Below, piece by piece: positions 18,101-33,300 of a stretch of 64,000 bases of DNA. This DNA comes from Echinometra lucunter (lineage: Eukaryota > Echinodermata > Echinoidea > Camarodonta > Echinometridae). The DNA lies in assembly GCA_029962745.1 (NCBI GenBank), contig CM057158.1, positions 839,166 through 903,165 of the forward strand, read 5' to 3'. Position numbers and translations under genes: made by a program. A model generated the notes under the pieces. The model was given only the letters and a program-made list of their open reading frames with translations, did no database searches and was not told where the DNA came from. How positions within the stretch are numbered: position 1 is the first letter of the stretch; every line of letters starts with the position of its first letter.

Positions 18101-21100
18101 GTTCAATACGATACTATAATACAATACAATACAATACAGTACAATACGATACTATAATACAATACAATACAATACAGTACAATACGATACTATAATACAA
18201 TACAATACGATACAGTACAATACGATACTACACAATACAATACAATACAATACAATACAATACAATACAATACAATGCAATACAATACAATACAGTACAA
18301 TACGATACTATAATATAAAATACAATACAGCATACGATAATCTCTTAGTTACAAAGTTTGTCTTTCCTTCTGTTTCCTGATTTTGAAATAAATTGATGAT
18401 AGTTTTCATGGTTTTTCCAAAAGCGATTTGTTACTCTTACCGAATGACACAAAATAATGATGCAGTACCATAACAGTGTTCGGAGATTTTCAAAGACAAG
18501 GTTAATGAGCTAAATCATAAGTCATTAAGTCACCTCGTACACGTAAAAAAACAAAACAAAACAGTTGTTATAAAACCCTCCGCTATCCCACAAATAATAA
18601 TGTCCTCGCTTGATGTACTAGCTTTTTACATAGTGTACATATAATGTAACATTTATAACTCTTATCTTACCGCTAAAACAATAGGTTTCACTGCTGAACA
18701 ATAATAGCTTCACGCTGATTATTCAAACTGAGATAATGCATAGAAAGGAGAGTTACGTAGCAAAGTCTAATGAATAGAATTATGGGAGCAATTTCTTTGG
18801 TTTTGGTTTCTACGAGGAAAAACTCGTTTAAACAGCAGGAGCAGGGAAGGAATGATATATCACCTTCAAAAAGTAGGTTTGTCTTTTCATGATCATGATA
18901 ATAACAAGAGCTGGAGTCCCAACTGGCAACAAATTATTTCAAGCAGCTATCTCTCTCTCTAAGGTTGCGTAATAGGTGTGCTATTGCCTTTGATGTCTGA
19001 GGTTCGATGCCGCTAACATTTTGGGGAAGCGTGAGTAGTGATTTTTTTCACAAATAAAATATCGTTAATATTTCACTTTTCATTTGAATTAACAAATGAT
19101 AAAATATGCATACAAAAGCCTAATTGTGTCCAGGGTCCAGAAATTTGTGTATGCTGTATGATAGCAGTTTTAATTTGTGAAAACTAGTAAGATTTTACAG
19201 TTCTAAAACCCGCAATTTGACACTTTTCCGATAACTTCCTGCAAACGAATATAAAAAAGTGAATTTGTTCAAGTGCAGTTATTTATGATGTTAAGTCAGA
19301 TTAGTGCCCACGCATGCCCAGTCGAGGAATTACGTTTCAGGAGATTTTTCACCATTTCCCTTTGCTTGCCTCCTTTAAAGGTAAGCACTGTGAAATGCTC
19401 GTATTACCGGACGAGTGGTAGCGACTATTACAAAAGCATTTCCCTTTGAAAATGGCCCGAAAGTTTTCAGCCAGGCAGAAAACTTTTGTCTACGTATCTG
19501 CAAGGAAGATCCAGTTAAACACATGCCTGACATAATTTTTCCTGGCAGCATCGAACATGGTTCAAGGGGAATGAGTTAGATGTGACTCCAGCTCTTGAAA
19601 TTCTTTAATAATAATGATTAAAGACGAAATGTTGTCATCCTATCCAGCTACACAACTTGGAATCAATCACCTGCGGCTTTCTTGTCGTTTCTTCGATGAT
19701 GTAGTAGCTGTCGATGATCTCTTTCATGATGAGGATGATGAGATCGATGATGAGGAAAACGGCGATGATAGCAAATAGCTGAATATCCTTGATTACCTGT
19801 ACATGAAAAACATAAGGGCATTAATTATGAAAACCTAGTAGAATAATTGATGAAAGATTCTGAGTTTATGAAATCTGCTTGGCTTTGCTTATAGGAAAAT
19901 TCGTCACATAATGGTTGAAACCCTTCAGAAAATTACAAGAAATAAAAACCCATATCTTCCACAAATGTTTTGTTAACCGAAATGATAACAGAAAAACACA
20001 CAAAATTCGACTGACATGGAAATTTCGGGTATACCTACGTTATACATCAAAATGTTTACATGATAATTCATTTTTTATTTCGGTAAAACAAAATCAAAGA
20101 TGTTACACTAGAGATACCCAAGTCCTCTGCCAGAAGGCGAGGAAAAATTCCTCCATAATGGCAGGAGGCAGGGTTACAAAATACAATTACATATATACAC
20201 AAATATAGACAAAGTATTAAATGAAACAAAAGAAAATAATAAAACAATCAACGAAAATGATAACAACTGAGATATAAGCCTGTGCAGGTCCGTCAGCGTC
20301 ATACATCCAAAAACCAAGTGGCAAATTATAATTGTGTTTCAGGAACAGTGTTTAAGGAAAATAGTGCCGATTTTATAAACATCGTTGATCAAAACATGAA
20401 AAGGAAATGCTATGAGATTTAAACAAATAAAGTGCAATATTGTATACTGAGGAATTAAGTGATTTATCATTTTAGATGGATGCTATATTTGTTTTGTGTA
20501 TATACCATTATAAGGGAAGGAATAAAGCTAAACGAACGAATAGATGAATAACAAAAAACAAAAACAAATGGTTTGGAATATCAAGCTCACATACTTAAAT
20601 TTGAGGAAAATTCGCCAAATTTAGTAGAAATTAATGAAAAAGTGTAGGAGGAGGGAAAGAAAATGCAGCAGGGGAGGGGGCACATTGTGCCAGCCTTTGG
20701 GCTTAATTATATAGGGTAATGAGATCTGCATTGGTTGCCCATCAAGTCGTATCCAGTCCAAAGTATTTTTGATCAACTTATCAATGTTAACAGGTTGCTC
20801 CATCCTCTCTTATTGAGTTGTTAACTTCTTATAACCCAGAAAGAATGTTACGTTCAAGTTACTGTGTTCCACAAACCATGACGAAGTAATGGAAAGGTCA
20901 TTTTCATACGCAGCCCCTATTTTTGGGAACAAATTGCCAGAACATCTAAAAATCATTGGAACATTATTACGATAGCTTCATCATGAAAATACGTTTATTC
21001 ACCATTTTGTAAAAATGCCAGAATTATGAACCCAGCGCATATTTTCTCAATAAATACATCTTCTTTATACTTTAAAGTATTTAGTGTTATTCCTTAAAGT

Positions 21101-24100
21101 AAAATGGAAACCATACCTTTGTTAATGTCACAATTGTCTTGTTGTATTTCAAGCAAATTGCCTTTTTCACCTAACATGATTTTAACCTAGAAAGAGGGCC
21201 CCAAAGAACGGAAACTTTGTAAGTGGCCTTCATGCAAATATCTTAGTTAGGATTTTTTTTTTCATTCACAGTAAGTTTCGGAAAGCCTGTGCATGAAACT
21301 AAATGGACTGTATACCCTGCGAAAAGACAGTGTCTAAGTCAGTACCTTTCGCTGTGTCTTCTTGTAAACGACGATGGTGTAAACTCTCCACATCTTGGTG
21401 AACATGCCACCGAAGGCTAGTGTGAAAGCGATCGTAATCGTCCAAAGTCTGGCCTGCGAACCAAATATAAATTAAGAACCGAGGTAATTTACAAAAAGAA
21501 TGTGGGAAAAAGCTACTAATGTAGTCTTAATGTCAGTCAATTTCACATGTCGCTAAGTAGATAATGGTACACACAGCATTAGCGATTATTCCTATTGCCT
21601 CCTTTGGGCTTTATATACTATTATCTGCTTCTGATAATCATTAGCTTTTGACATGGCCTTGATTACATGATATCCCATGAGCATTTCGTTTGGCATTAGC
21701 CCAGTTTCGTGGGAGGTGGGGGGGGGGGGGGGGGGGGAATGAATGAATGAATGGTTTTATTGAAAATTCCGTAATCGCAGTCTTACAACGGAATTGGCAT
21801 GGAATACAATTAAACAATAATGCTTACACATGAAAGGAATGCATGATTCTATAACATTATGAAAACATAAGAAACGTTTTTATACTAACAATCCATATTA
21901 AATTCAATAAATTGGAAGAAGAAGAGTGAAAGAGGGGGGCTGATATCTCTTACTGGCGCTGCTCAGTGGCTGCCGGGCCCACGATCAATTGGGCAAAAAG
22001 AATTTCCTTTCTCGGACAATGAAATTTGGAGAGAGATTTACAGGAATGTCCACGCTCCACTTCCAAATTAGGTACCAGGTATGAAGCTGTGGTTTTTGTT
22101 TTGTAACATTCTTTATTGCATTCATTCAGTACAATGAAAGAAAGAAAACATAATGACTTGATATAAGTAAATCAAAATGCACAGAAAATTATACAGCCTT
22201 CAGAGAATTTATGTACATGTATAGTTAATACAAAGTTTGGTACATATAATATTCAAATTAATCTATGCCTGTATAATCAAATCTGTACTGGACCTCTATA
22301 GTGCATATAACACTGAAATTTATCACACTTTTTTTTTTCTTTCATGTATATATTCAATCAGAATGCATAGAAATGGTACAGCCTTCAGAGGTCCATAATT
22401 CATGTACATGTACATGTATAATAAATGAATAATCACATAAATAAATAATATGGTTGCCTGAATATCCGTACCAGAATTTTATTCTCGAGGACTTGTAGCC
22501 CTCTAAGTCCCCCTCCCCAAACCAAGTCACGGGTGATGATAATATTGAGCACGTAAATGCATGCAATAAAGGGGGAATAACCCTTTGTCGTGGTTATCGA
22601 ATGTTAGTTTTTGTAGAAATAGTTGTAAAAACATGACAGTCTATTCGCCCGTTATGTTTATTTTCTATCCTGCGTTTTACTCTGAGAATTACAGGAAAAT
22701 TCCTAATAACATCTTCTTCTAAAGCCTTTCGTTGATTTTTTTCTAATAATTATTTTTGCCGAAAAACATGAATTATATTTTTTTCATCTAAGTATCAGAA
22801 GGTTGATATGCAGCAAAATGCCACTATTCACTTCGAATTGGTGATCTATATTTTTTATTACCTGCAAACACAGCAAATAATCTTGGAGTGACAGTAATGA
22901 CAATGAATGCTTTTGTACAAAAAACATGTCAATCAATGTTTTTTTCATCTCTGTGGTATCAGTAACATCAAGTAAAATCGGATAAAAGAGTTGCCAAAAT
23001 TATGCATTTGTCATTTCTCGCCAAGATTACTGTAATTCTTTCTTGTATAATGCGTCATCATCAGAAATAATACTGTTTTGTTCCTTTCTAATCCTCCCAG
23101 CAATTCATTTTTTTTTCTTTTCTTTTCTACTCCTCTCCGTTTCTTTCTTCTCATTTTGTTTATATTCGGATCAATTCCCTATGAAGCGTCGATTCTACTT
23201 TAAATAAACATGTCAAACTGTAATCATTTGATTATCGACCGGTGTTTTGGTATACAGAACTTGGTTCTATGCTTGTGAATAGAATATGAGTGAATTACCG
23301 TGCAGATGTACTTTCTTGTGACGTCATTCATTCCGTCATAATCCAGGCCAAACAGTACCGCAGACAGGTAGGCGATGATTATTCCTGTGACTATTAGATT
23401 GTTCATTCTCGGACTCGACATCTTAATAACTCTAGATATAAAGAAGCACCAGGCGACTGATTGAAGGAACTGTTATTTTGATAATGGCGACAGTTGCATG
23501 AATCAAATTGTAGGCATTGATATTACTACTATTAGCCATGGGAAAATGAACAATAATCTCATTAGCTCAAAGACAAACAATTTGATTCATGCAACTGTCA
23601 CCTATTAAAGTCAGAAGGAAAAATTGCATCACCTCGTATGCACTTTAATTATAGAAGATAACGTGAGTGGTTGAATATGAGGAACTATTAGCTGAGCTTT
23701 GCGAAGAAAAGCTGGAGGACAACTTCATTATCACGATCAATAATGAAGAACATGCATCTCTTCCAATCTTGAGATGTCAGTCACGTATAGACGTGTAACT
23801 AAATATTTTCTCAGGCATTAGTTTTAGATCAATAGCTGTCATTTCTTTCTCATAAAATAAACTCAACACTGATATCAACCTTTAAAGATATATACATTTC
23901 AAATGAAATTACATATTCACATGGTAATAATATTTATACACAAAATAAATAATCAATGTACTTTACAAAGTAAGAATAACTAAAGCAAAAGAGAGTACAG
24001 TTCCGTATATTTTTAGATCGTCAACTATATTACCCCAAAGGGAAAAGAAATGAATGATAAGAGAAGGAAACATAAATTGAAATCTAAGTCAGGTACATGA

Positions 24101-27100
24101 TTCAAACTAAATTATTACAAGAAGGGTAAACTGCTAGTATGTTCTTGATTGTAGAAATTTGGAAATGAAATAAATTCGATGTCAAATCAATCGATCAATC
24201 TTGGACTAATGACTGGTCTGAAAATTTAATGAGCCCATTCCTTTTCGACCCCAATATTTTTCGACTTGGGAAATCTGGCAAAAGTGTGTTTCTTGCTTTC
24301 TTGTGTGTTTCTTGTGTTTCTTGCTTTCTTCTAATGAACTTTATTTTTGATGACGCTGTTATGTTACTATTATCATTCATGAAATACTAATATCATTATC
24401 ATAAGTTGGTTTTGTGTGTGTGTGGAGTGTGTGTGTGTGTGTGCGCGCGCGCGTGTGTGTGTATTTTAATATCTTTGGGATTTTTTCCGGATCCTGGATC
24501 CTACCTGGTTACTACCTCAGCTAATGAACGGATATCCTACCTTACATCTCCATACGCTACATTGAAGATGAGAAAGCAGATAGCTAGGAGGACACCAGCG
24601 GCAGCTAGAACACCAATGATTAACACCTCGATGCTTGGTACACCCTGATAGACGCGGATTATACGAGTCTTGTCATAATCAGATGGGGGCTCTCCATCTA
24701 GCAATATGAAGATGAAAATTAAAAATATGATTCACACGAATTCTCAACTGTGGCATGAAGATAGCTTTGCTAAAAGGTAGAAGAGACTGGCGGCGCTACA
24801 GGGGGCAGGGGACGACCGCCCCCTATGATTTTTCAAGTGCCTCCTATCAAAATACCCTGGCGCCGCTCCTGGAAGAGTTAACTCTTCCTATAAAACATAA
24901 AGTTTCACTCTTGCAGTTCTCATTTTCTTTCTTTCTTTCTTTTTTTTCAATAGAGCAAGAAGGATTGGTCACTGCTTCCGGGAAGGACATAATGTTCCAC
25001 AGTATGGAAAACAGGATGGAAACGCATAAAAAGGGTCTTTTAAAACACAGTAGAAATAGTGTGTTCCCGATCAGGGGCGGATTGGGACACACATTTGGTT
25101 GGGGAATATCTGAGTATCATAGGCCCTCTGCTCTATAAGGCTGTCTCTCTGGCCACATCTCAACGGGCCCTAAAACCAAAATATTGCGTGGCCTATGAGG
25201 ACAATTTCCCAAGCCCCCAAATGCATGCCTGTTAGCTCTGTCCCAAAATAAAAGTTCAATTTTTCCACTTCGTACATATTATACTCTTTCTGTTGCCCCA
25301 GTGCATGCGTCACATACTGAGATGGTGTGAAAATAGCCTTATAACAGGCGCGGTTCTAGAGGTTTTTTTTTCTTGAGGGGGAGCTACTTGGGGCTTGGAG
25401 GATTATTATGTATATTGGCATATATATGAAATTAAAATTTAATCTATATCCTGTATCGTCCTAATTTTTTTTTTTTTTTTTTTTTTGGGGGGGGGGGGGG
25501 AGGGGGGACTTGTGCCCCAAAGCCACCCCCCCCCCCCGTAGAATCACGCATGCCTTACAAGGCAAATCATCGATCGAATTAAAAAGTTCAACACAAGAAA
25601 GCTGAGTTATAATTTAACAAAAGGCTTTGATCATTGATATCCATAGATACTAAGTTAAACAATCCACGCCTTCCTAACGACTTACCTTTATTTTTTGAAA
25701 TATGATTAAACTGTTCAAAGTTTATTCTTTTGTAAAGGAAGCTAAAACAGCTAAGAAAACTGACAAAGATAATTATGAAAGTTCCATGAAAAACACTGCA
25801 AAGTAACCAGTGTTACTGAAGAGTAGCCTATTAAGGGCGACAGTGTTTGGTTCATTATCCCAAGGATCGTTCAAGGGAGAAAACCCTGATACCATAACAA
25901 CCCTTCCAATTAACCTCAGGGATAACGACATGTAGCAGTAATTATTTGTACCATTAGCATGTTAGGGAAATAATTACAGCTGAGCTTTAAAAATATTTCT
26001 GAGGAGAGAAAAAAAAAAGCTACTAAAGAAAAAGAAAATGTGTGTATTTTCGGAAACGGATGAGATGATAACGGGTTGAAAAATATGATGTTGATATACC
26101 GGAGAACCTTCGTGATAGGTTTCAGAATTCAAATACTAGTAGTTGTTTCAGTCGTAATTTGTGATTTTGAATGGGTGAATATAAAAGAATATTCAGATTC
26201 TTTCAAGAATGAACTAGTTTCCACTAAGAGTGGAAAAGTAAAAGATATAGCGATTCAGCTCAAGCCTTCATTCCTGTCCGTCAAAACAAAGACAAACTGA
26301 GAAGCGTAGTAACATTCGGCATTCAGGTGATATTGTTTTTATTATTATTATTTGTTTGGTATCTCTTGTGCCTGGGAGGCGGAAAGCGAACTGAATCACT
26401 GTAACCCTCGGGTCTCTCCTCAGAATGTATAATAGTTGGGAATGTGCAGGTGGACCGCTATTTTTCCCTACTCTTATACGAACAGTGCAGTGGGATCTTA
26501 ACGTGCAAAGGTGGTGACTCTCCTCTACACGGGGCCTCCATTTAACGTCCTATCCGAGGGACGGAGTGTTTCCAAAGCCTGCGTCTATGAAACAGGGGAG
26601 GGGCACGTTAACACACTCGAACCCACGATGTTTGGTTCGACAGGCTTTACGGACTAAACCGACTCGTATTTAATCAGAAACATGTACGAATTTGGATACT
26701 GTAACATCCTATACTTTTACTTAATTTGTCTCAAAATGCAATGAAGATGTAAAAGAAATCCACCTCATTCACTGGTTGGGAAAATCAAGGTCCTCACCTT
26801 TTGAGGTGTCATTATTTTTAATCGCACAATAATCTATGACGAGCCTCCTCAAATTTCTGGGGAGCATTTCTTCCTCCTTAATTCCACGATAAAATATGTA
26901 AAATACTTCGAAATCGTGGCGGGGGGGGGGGGGGGGGGGGGGGGAGGTCATTATCCCAAGGATCGTTCAAGGGAGAAAACCCTGATACCATAACAACCCT
27001 TCCAATTAACCTCAGGGATAACGACATGTAGCAGTAATTATTTGTACCATTAGCATGTTAGGGAAATAATTACACCTGAGCTTTAAAAATATTTCTGAGA

Positions 27101-30100
27101 AAAAAAAATGCAAAAGCTACTAAAGAAAAAAAAAATTAAAAATGTGTGTATTTTCGGAAACGGATGAGATGATAACGGGTTGATAAATATGATGTTGATA
27201 TACCGGAGAACCTTCGTGATAGGTTTCAGAATTCAAATACTAGTAGTTGTTTCAGTCATAATTTGTGATTTTGAATGGGTGAATATAAAAGAATATTCAG
27301 ATTCTTTCAAGAATGAACTAGTTTCCACTAAGAGTGGAAAAGTAAAAGATATAGCGATTCAGCTCAAGCCTTCATTCCTGTCCGTCATAACAAAGACAAA
27401 CTGAGAAGCGTAGTAACATTCGGCATTCAGGTGATATTGTTTTTATTATTATTATTTGTTTGGCATCTCTTGTGCCTGGGAGGCGGAAAGCGAACTGAAT
27501 CACTGTAACCCTCGGGTCTCTCCTCATAATGCATAATAGCTGGGAATGTGCAGGTGGACCGCTATTTTCCCTACTCTTATACGAACAGTGCAGTGGGATC
27601 TTAACGTGCAAAGGTGGTGACTCTCCTCTACAGGGGGCCTCCATTTAACGTCCTATCCGAGGGACGGAGTGTTTCCATAGCCTGCGTCTATGAAACAGGG
27701 GAGGGGCACGTTAACACACAACGCAGGCTTCAGTCATCCGCCCGGGGTGGACTCGAACCCACGATCTTTGGTTCGACAGGCAGACGCTTTACGGACTGAA
27801 CCGTCTCGTATTTAATCAGAAACATGTACGAATTTGGATACTGTAACATCCTATACTTTTACTTAATTTGTCTCAAAATGCAATGAAAATGTAAAAGAAA
27901 TCCACCTCATTCACTGGTTGGGAAAATCAAGGTCCTCACCTTTTGAGGTGTCATTATTTTTAATCGCACAATAATCTACGACGAGCCTCCTCAAATTTCT
28001 GGGGAGCGTTTCTTCCTCCTTAATTCCACGATAAAATATGTAAAATACTTCGAAATCGCGGCGGGGGGGGGGGGGGGTTCATTATCCCAAGGATCGTTCA
28101 AGGGAGAAAACCCTGATACCCTTACAACCCTTCCAATTAACCTCAGGGATAACGACATGTAGCAGTAATTATTTGTACCATTAGCATGTTAGGGAAATAA
28201 TTACAGCTGAGCTTTAAAAATATTTCTGAGAAGAAAAAAAAAGATGCAAAAGCTACTAAAGAAAAAAAAAATCAAAAAATGTGTGTATTTTCGGAAACGG
28301 ATGAGATGATAACGGGTTGAAAAATATGATGTGGTTTACCGGAGAACCTTCGTGATAGGTTTCAGAATTCAAATACTAGTAGTTGTTTCAGTCATAATTT
28401 GTAATTTTGAATGGGTGAATTTAAAAGAATATTCAGATTCTTTCAAGAATGAACTAGTTTCCTTTACTTTTACTTAATTTGTCTCAAAATGCAATGAAGA
28501 TGTAAAAGAAATCCACCTCATTCACTGGTTGGGAAAATCAAGGTCCTCACCTTTTGAAGTGTCATTATTTTTTAATGGCACAATAATCTATGACGAGCCT
28601 CCTCAAATTTCTGGGGAGCGTTTCTTCCTCCTTAATTCCATAATAAAATATGTAAAATACTTCGAAATCGTGGCGGGGGGGGGGGGGGGGGGGGGCGTCC
28701 CCCTCCATCAGGATTTCCCCCTTCTTGAGTTTGATTATACTCGTGTAGGCAATAAAGATACATGTAAATGCTGTTTTGGATGGAATTCAATTCAAATTGA
28801 ATGACAAGTTACATTTTTGACCTTGGAAAGCTTTTACTGCCAGTGTTGCGATCATCACTTACCGTTTTCTCTCCAGATATCTGATCTTGGGAACAACCAA
28901 TGGATGGATTGATCTCGCTGTACAGTCCCGATTACTCTCTCAGAACCATCTAAAGTATGATTTAGAGAGAATTATACAACAAGACACAAGTACATGGGTT
29001 CATAATATCACCTACATTCAGTTTCTATTGACATGTACAGCGTTTTTCACATGTCTAACAATGTCTTGATTGATCTCCGCAACAACCAGCCATTAATTCT
29101 CTCCAGTTTAACAATACTACTATCGCTTGAAATTAATTAAAATGTTATTAATAATACTGCTCTTCTCCAGTTTTATAGGCAAGACAATTCTTGCTGAATT
29201 GGATTTCTATTAAATGCCCAAGCTCCGTATCAATTTATCAAGAAAGAGTGGAAATGATCAGAAAAGTAATGTGACCGGCCTATACAGTGGAATTAGGTGA
29301 CTATATTATAGAGGACGTCATTACGCTATAAAGACACAATAAATAGTAAGAAGATTGATCTAAAAGAGATAACTAAGTTCAAGATATGAAATGAAGTGAG
29401 AGAAATTTTCATTTTAAGAAAGAATGAAAAGAAACATAAAATCATTTATTTCAACGAAATAAACTTTTATTTTATGAGAGAAATAAACATTATTTCAATT
29501 TCTTGTACTTTGCCTCAAACCTATCAGTATATGGCAAGCTGATTTTTTTCTTTTTTTTGTTTTGTTTTGTTTTGTTTTTATAAACGAAAATGTTATACAG
29601 TTCTCCATCAGCTGTAGTTTAGAGTGAAATCATATACTGGTACAATATGTACAGAATGACAGCGAAGTTAAACATGTTAAATGGATACGCTTATGATTTT
29701 ATAAGTATAACCGATAACTGAGATATGAAACTACTGTACAGTGTGTCCCAGAATTAACGAAACCGAGACTGATCGATGATTAATCATATCATAATCCCAG
29801 TTATGATTATAAGTGGCACATATTTGTAAAGCTTAGACCCTCTTCTTTCATGTGATGTCACTCATGTGATATATATTTCACGCATAAGTGAATAAAGACA
29901 GTGTGAAGTTGGATAACCAAAAATTCGTCTGGCCAACGATGTTTGACTTTCAAAGAGATAATCACATTTCTAGAAAGTTCATTTTCTGCCCTTTCGTTTG
30001 ACACCTCAAGCGGGAAAAATGAACCAGGGATGATAGAGATAACTTAAATATGAATATTTATTGCATTTCCTTGATTTTTAAAATCATTTGTTTCTTAACT

Positions 30101-30315
30101 TCTCACCAATTGTTGGCACCAATTATTCGCATGAATGGATGCGGAGATGGTCACTTGTGATCTAAAACCTTTCGTGTAGAGACTCCTCCTATCCCACCCT
30201 CCTCATCCTGATTGCCCATCACCACCCACCCCACCTCATCCCCATCCCCAATCCCTCCCGGAACCCAAACTCCACAATTCCCAAGCTCCCTCTCCCCCCT
30301 CGTTGTGTGTGTGTG

Positions 30316-30357
<42 letters not shown>

Positions 30358-33300
30358 ATGGTGAATGAATGAATGAATTTTATTTCCGTTAAAAAAACAG
30401 ATAACAATACATATAAAATTATACATATGGATTGGTAAATAGAAAACGGGAGGATGGCCCTACTCAGCAGCATCAATCATGGTGCTGCTGGTCTACCGAG
30501 GGGTCCTCATATAGCATAAAAGAAAATTACACAAATATAAATTATACACAATATATAAATAACATACCAAAACAACAAGAAATAAAACTAATCGGTCATA
30601 ACATCTAGCCCCCACCCCCCTACGTTAACACACCCTACATTTCAATGCATAGGAATTGAGCAACAGAGAATAATGTACAGTCAGACCCAATTTAAGATAT
30701 GGTTATTAACTACGTTATTAAATGAGCTATAAGAAACAGAACATTTAGCATCACGTGGCAATTCATTAAAATATGTCGTACCCCTGTATGAAAACATTCT
30801 TCTACAGTATTCAGTGTGTGTGTATTGTGTTATGGCAGTTTGTTCATCTGATGGATAGATTTAGTGAAACACTGCATAACTGATAAATTGCATGTTAAAA
30901 CCCATTCATTCCTCCAATCCTCCTCCTTATTCCCACCCCATCCTTAACCCCACTCGGAACTCCATACCAGGAACTCTTCAACCCCCCCCCCCCCCCCCCC
31001 CACACTTCCTCTCGCTCCCTCTGTATGCGTGTTTGTGTGTTGACTTTGTTCATCTAATAACTTTATTTAGTCAAACACCACTGCATAGCTGTCAATGTTT
31101 AAAGAATTAATTTCTTTCAATAAAAGCTATTCATAAATTGAACCAAACATGACACTGCTAGACAGACAGCAGCATCAGCAACTTGCTGAAGGCTCTCGAG
31201 CCCAGAACGTCCCTATTTTGTTACTAGAAACATTCGTTGATCAATCTGTTGTTAACTGCAAGGTGAATTGTGTTAATGAAAACATATTTCATTATTAATC
31301 AACTGTTATCATTTTTGTGAGGTTTTGTACCCACCACTCCATTTTCTTGATGATAAACCACGCATGAAGTCTTTTGTCTTCTTTGTTCACTTTAGGACAG
31401 GCAGCGAATGCAAACGGATTCATGTAATAAATCATGGAATTGAAAGCATCACTTTACACGAACAGAGCTTAGTCATCCCCGACTCATTTTCATCCACTGA
31501 GGAGTCATATTAAAGAGCGGAAAATGAACTATTCAGAAGTATTATTTTCATATCACAGTAACAGAAATATTTTCATATCTATCTCTTTGTATCTGAGGTA
31601 TGGTTGTGCAAAGGACTTTTTGGGAGCCCTTCTTCATATTATTCTAATTCACTCATGCATGAAGTATATATCATATGAGTGGTATCTGATGAAAGAAGAG
31701 GGTCTAAGCTTTACAAATATATATTAGTTATTAATCATAATTGTGATTAAGATATGAATAAACATCGGTAAATCTCGGTTTCGGTTTTTTTTCTGGGACA
31801 CACTGCATAACATGAGCTTCTGAAGAGAGAGACATACCTCTATTCTGTTCGACTAGAAACACACCAATCCGATCACCAACTGATGAGAAACTCACTGGAC
31901 CCTATAGAGTATCAAGAAATAACTAACAATTGCTACTGATTGACAGAATGTATTCAATGGTAAACAGGCATTACTACGACATAACAGAAAATCATATGTA
32001 GATATCCGATTTCAGGTCCACAATGTTACGCTGAGAGAAAAAAATAAATCAGGCTAATCTTCACGTTTATCTGACATGTGTTTGTCACAAGATATAAAGA
32101 AAAAATAATTCCGCCTCTCCCTTTTTTCGAAAATACTGGATCCGCCTCTGTCACATTTCATAGATGTTACCAGTATAGTATAGAAATAATTATATAAACC
32201 TTGTTCATTGCAAATTCCTTGATTTTTAACGAAAAACAGTGATTCTTCATCTTTTTCCCTTTCAAATATGAAATCGCCACTGGACAAGCAAAACCCAATT
32301 TTCCCGAGGCATCATTTTTTTTTTACGATTGTAACATAAATTCATAATAGAATGTGCAAAAAGCCTTCGTTCAACAAACTGAACAATTAAAGACTGAAGT
32401 TTTTGGTTACATATTTTTAATTCTCTACCCATTTCTTTTCTATTGAACACTTTCTCCCATTAAATTGCTTCGCACTATCCCGTTCAGACAAGTTTTCTTT
32501 AACTTTTGGTTTTGATTTGTCTTGTTCTTTATCACGGTTACTCAGGCCAATGCGCCCAATGTTTTTTCCCTAATGGGAATTCTTTAGAAGAAATCTAGGT
32601 TAATTCAACTGAATAGTCGATAAGCAGATTACAAACCTGAAAGGAATACACTTTTTGTATGATATTAAAAAATAAAAATCTAAGTTGCACCTTATATGAT
32701 AGTGATTTTGTAAGAACTGAGCCTTATGTATGCTCTTTAAAAGAAATACTGGATCTACTCTTTGACCTACACTTTCTATCATAATCTGAATTACAGCCCT
32801 CTGTTAATACGAGGGCAAAGCACTAAATAAACTAAATATAAAATCAAGATATGACAAATATTGTTTCAATGGATAGTCATGCATTCAAACTTATCATCTT
32901 ATTGCCTATGACTGAATGCATGCACAGATCATCCATTTTTTTTCTGACTTCATTATATTAACTTTCATATTTCCATCTTGATCTTGATCTTCAACCTTCC
33001 CTCAAATCTTTTTATTTATTGTCTTTTGTTTTACATTATTCTGAAAATCTAAAAAAAAAACATTAAAAAAAAATGAATGAAGAATTTTACCATTAATCAT
33101 GGCCTCTCACTGAATTTTCAACTATTTGCTCTTTTTCTGATAATTTTCATGCTGTTATTCCCTTTCCCCCCCTCTCTCTCTTTCCATCTATTTTATCTCT
33201 TTCTTTAATTGCTCCCAGCATGCCCAGCGTCTTGAGCTGCACAATGAAGAGAACGTTAAAAAGACATAACAAACAGAAACTTTGAATAAAACCCAAGCAA

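Noticed and set aside
17900..18195. Open frames encoding QYNTIQYNT repeats
   Set aside because: Direct translation of the ATACA microsatellite; no start context, splice signals or conservation expected.
19380..19402. Another GGTARGCACT-family terminus
   Set aside because: GGTAAGCACT is present, but I found no inverted partner end or 9-bp duplication, so it may be chance.
26076..27404. Two nearly identical 74-residue frames as a conserved gene pair
   Set aside because: They lie at the same place in tandem DNA copies; similarity is no stronger than in flanking non-coding sequence.
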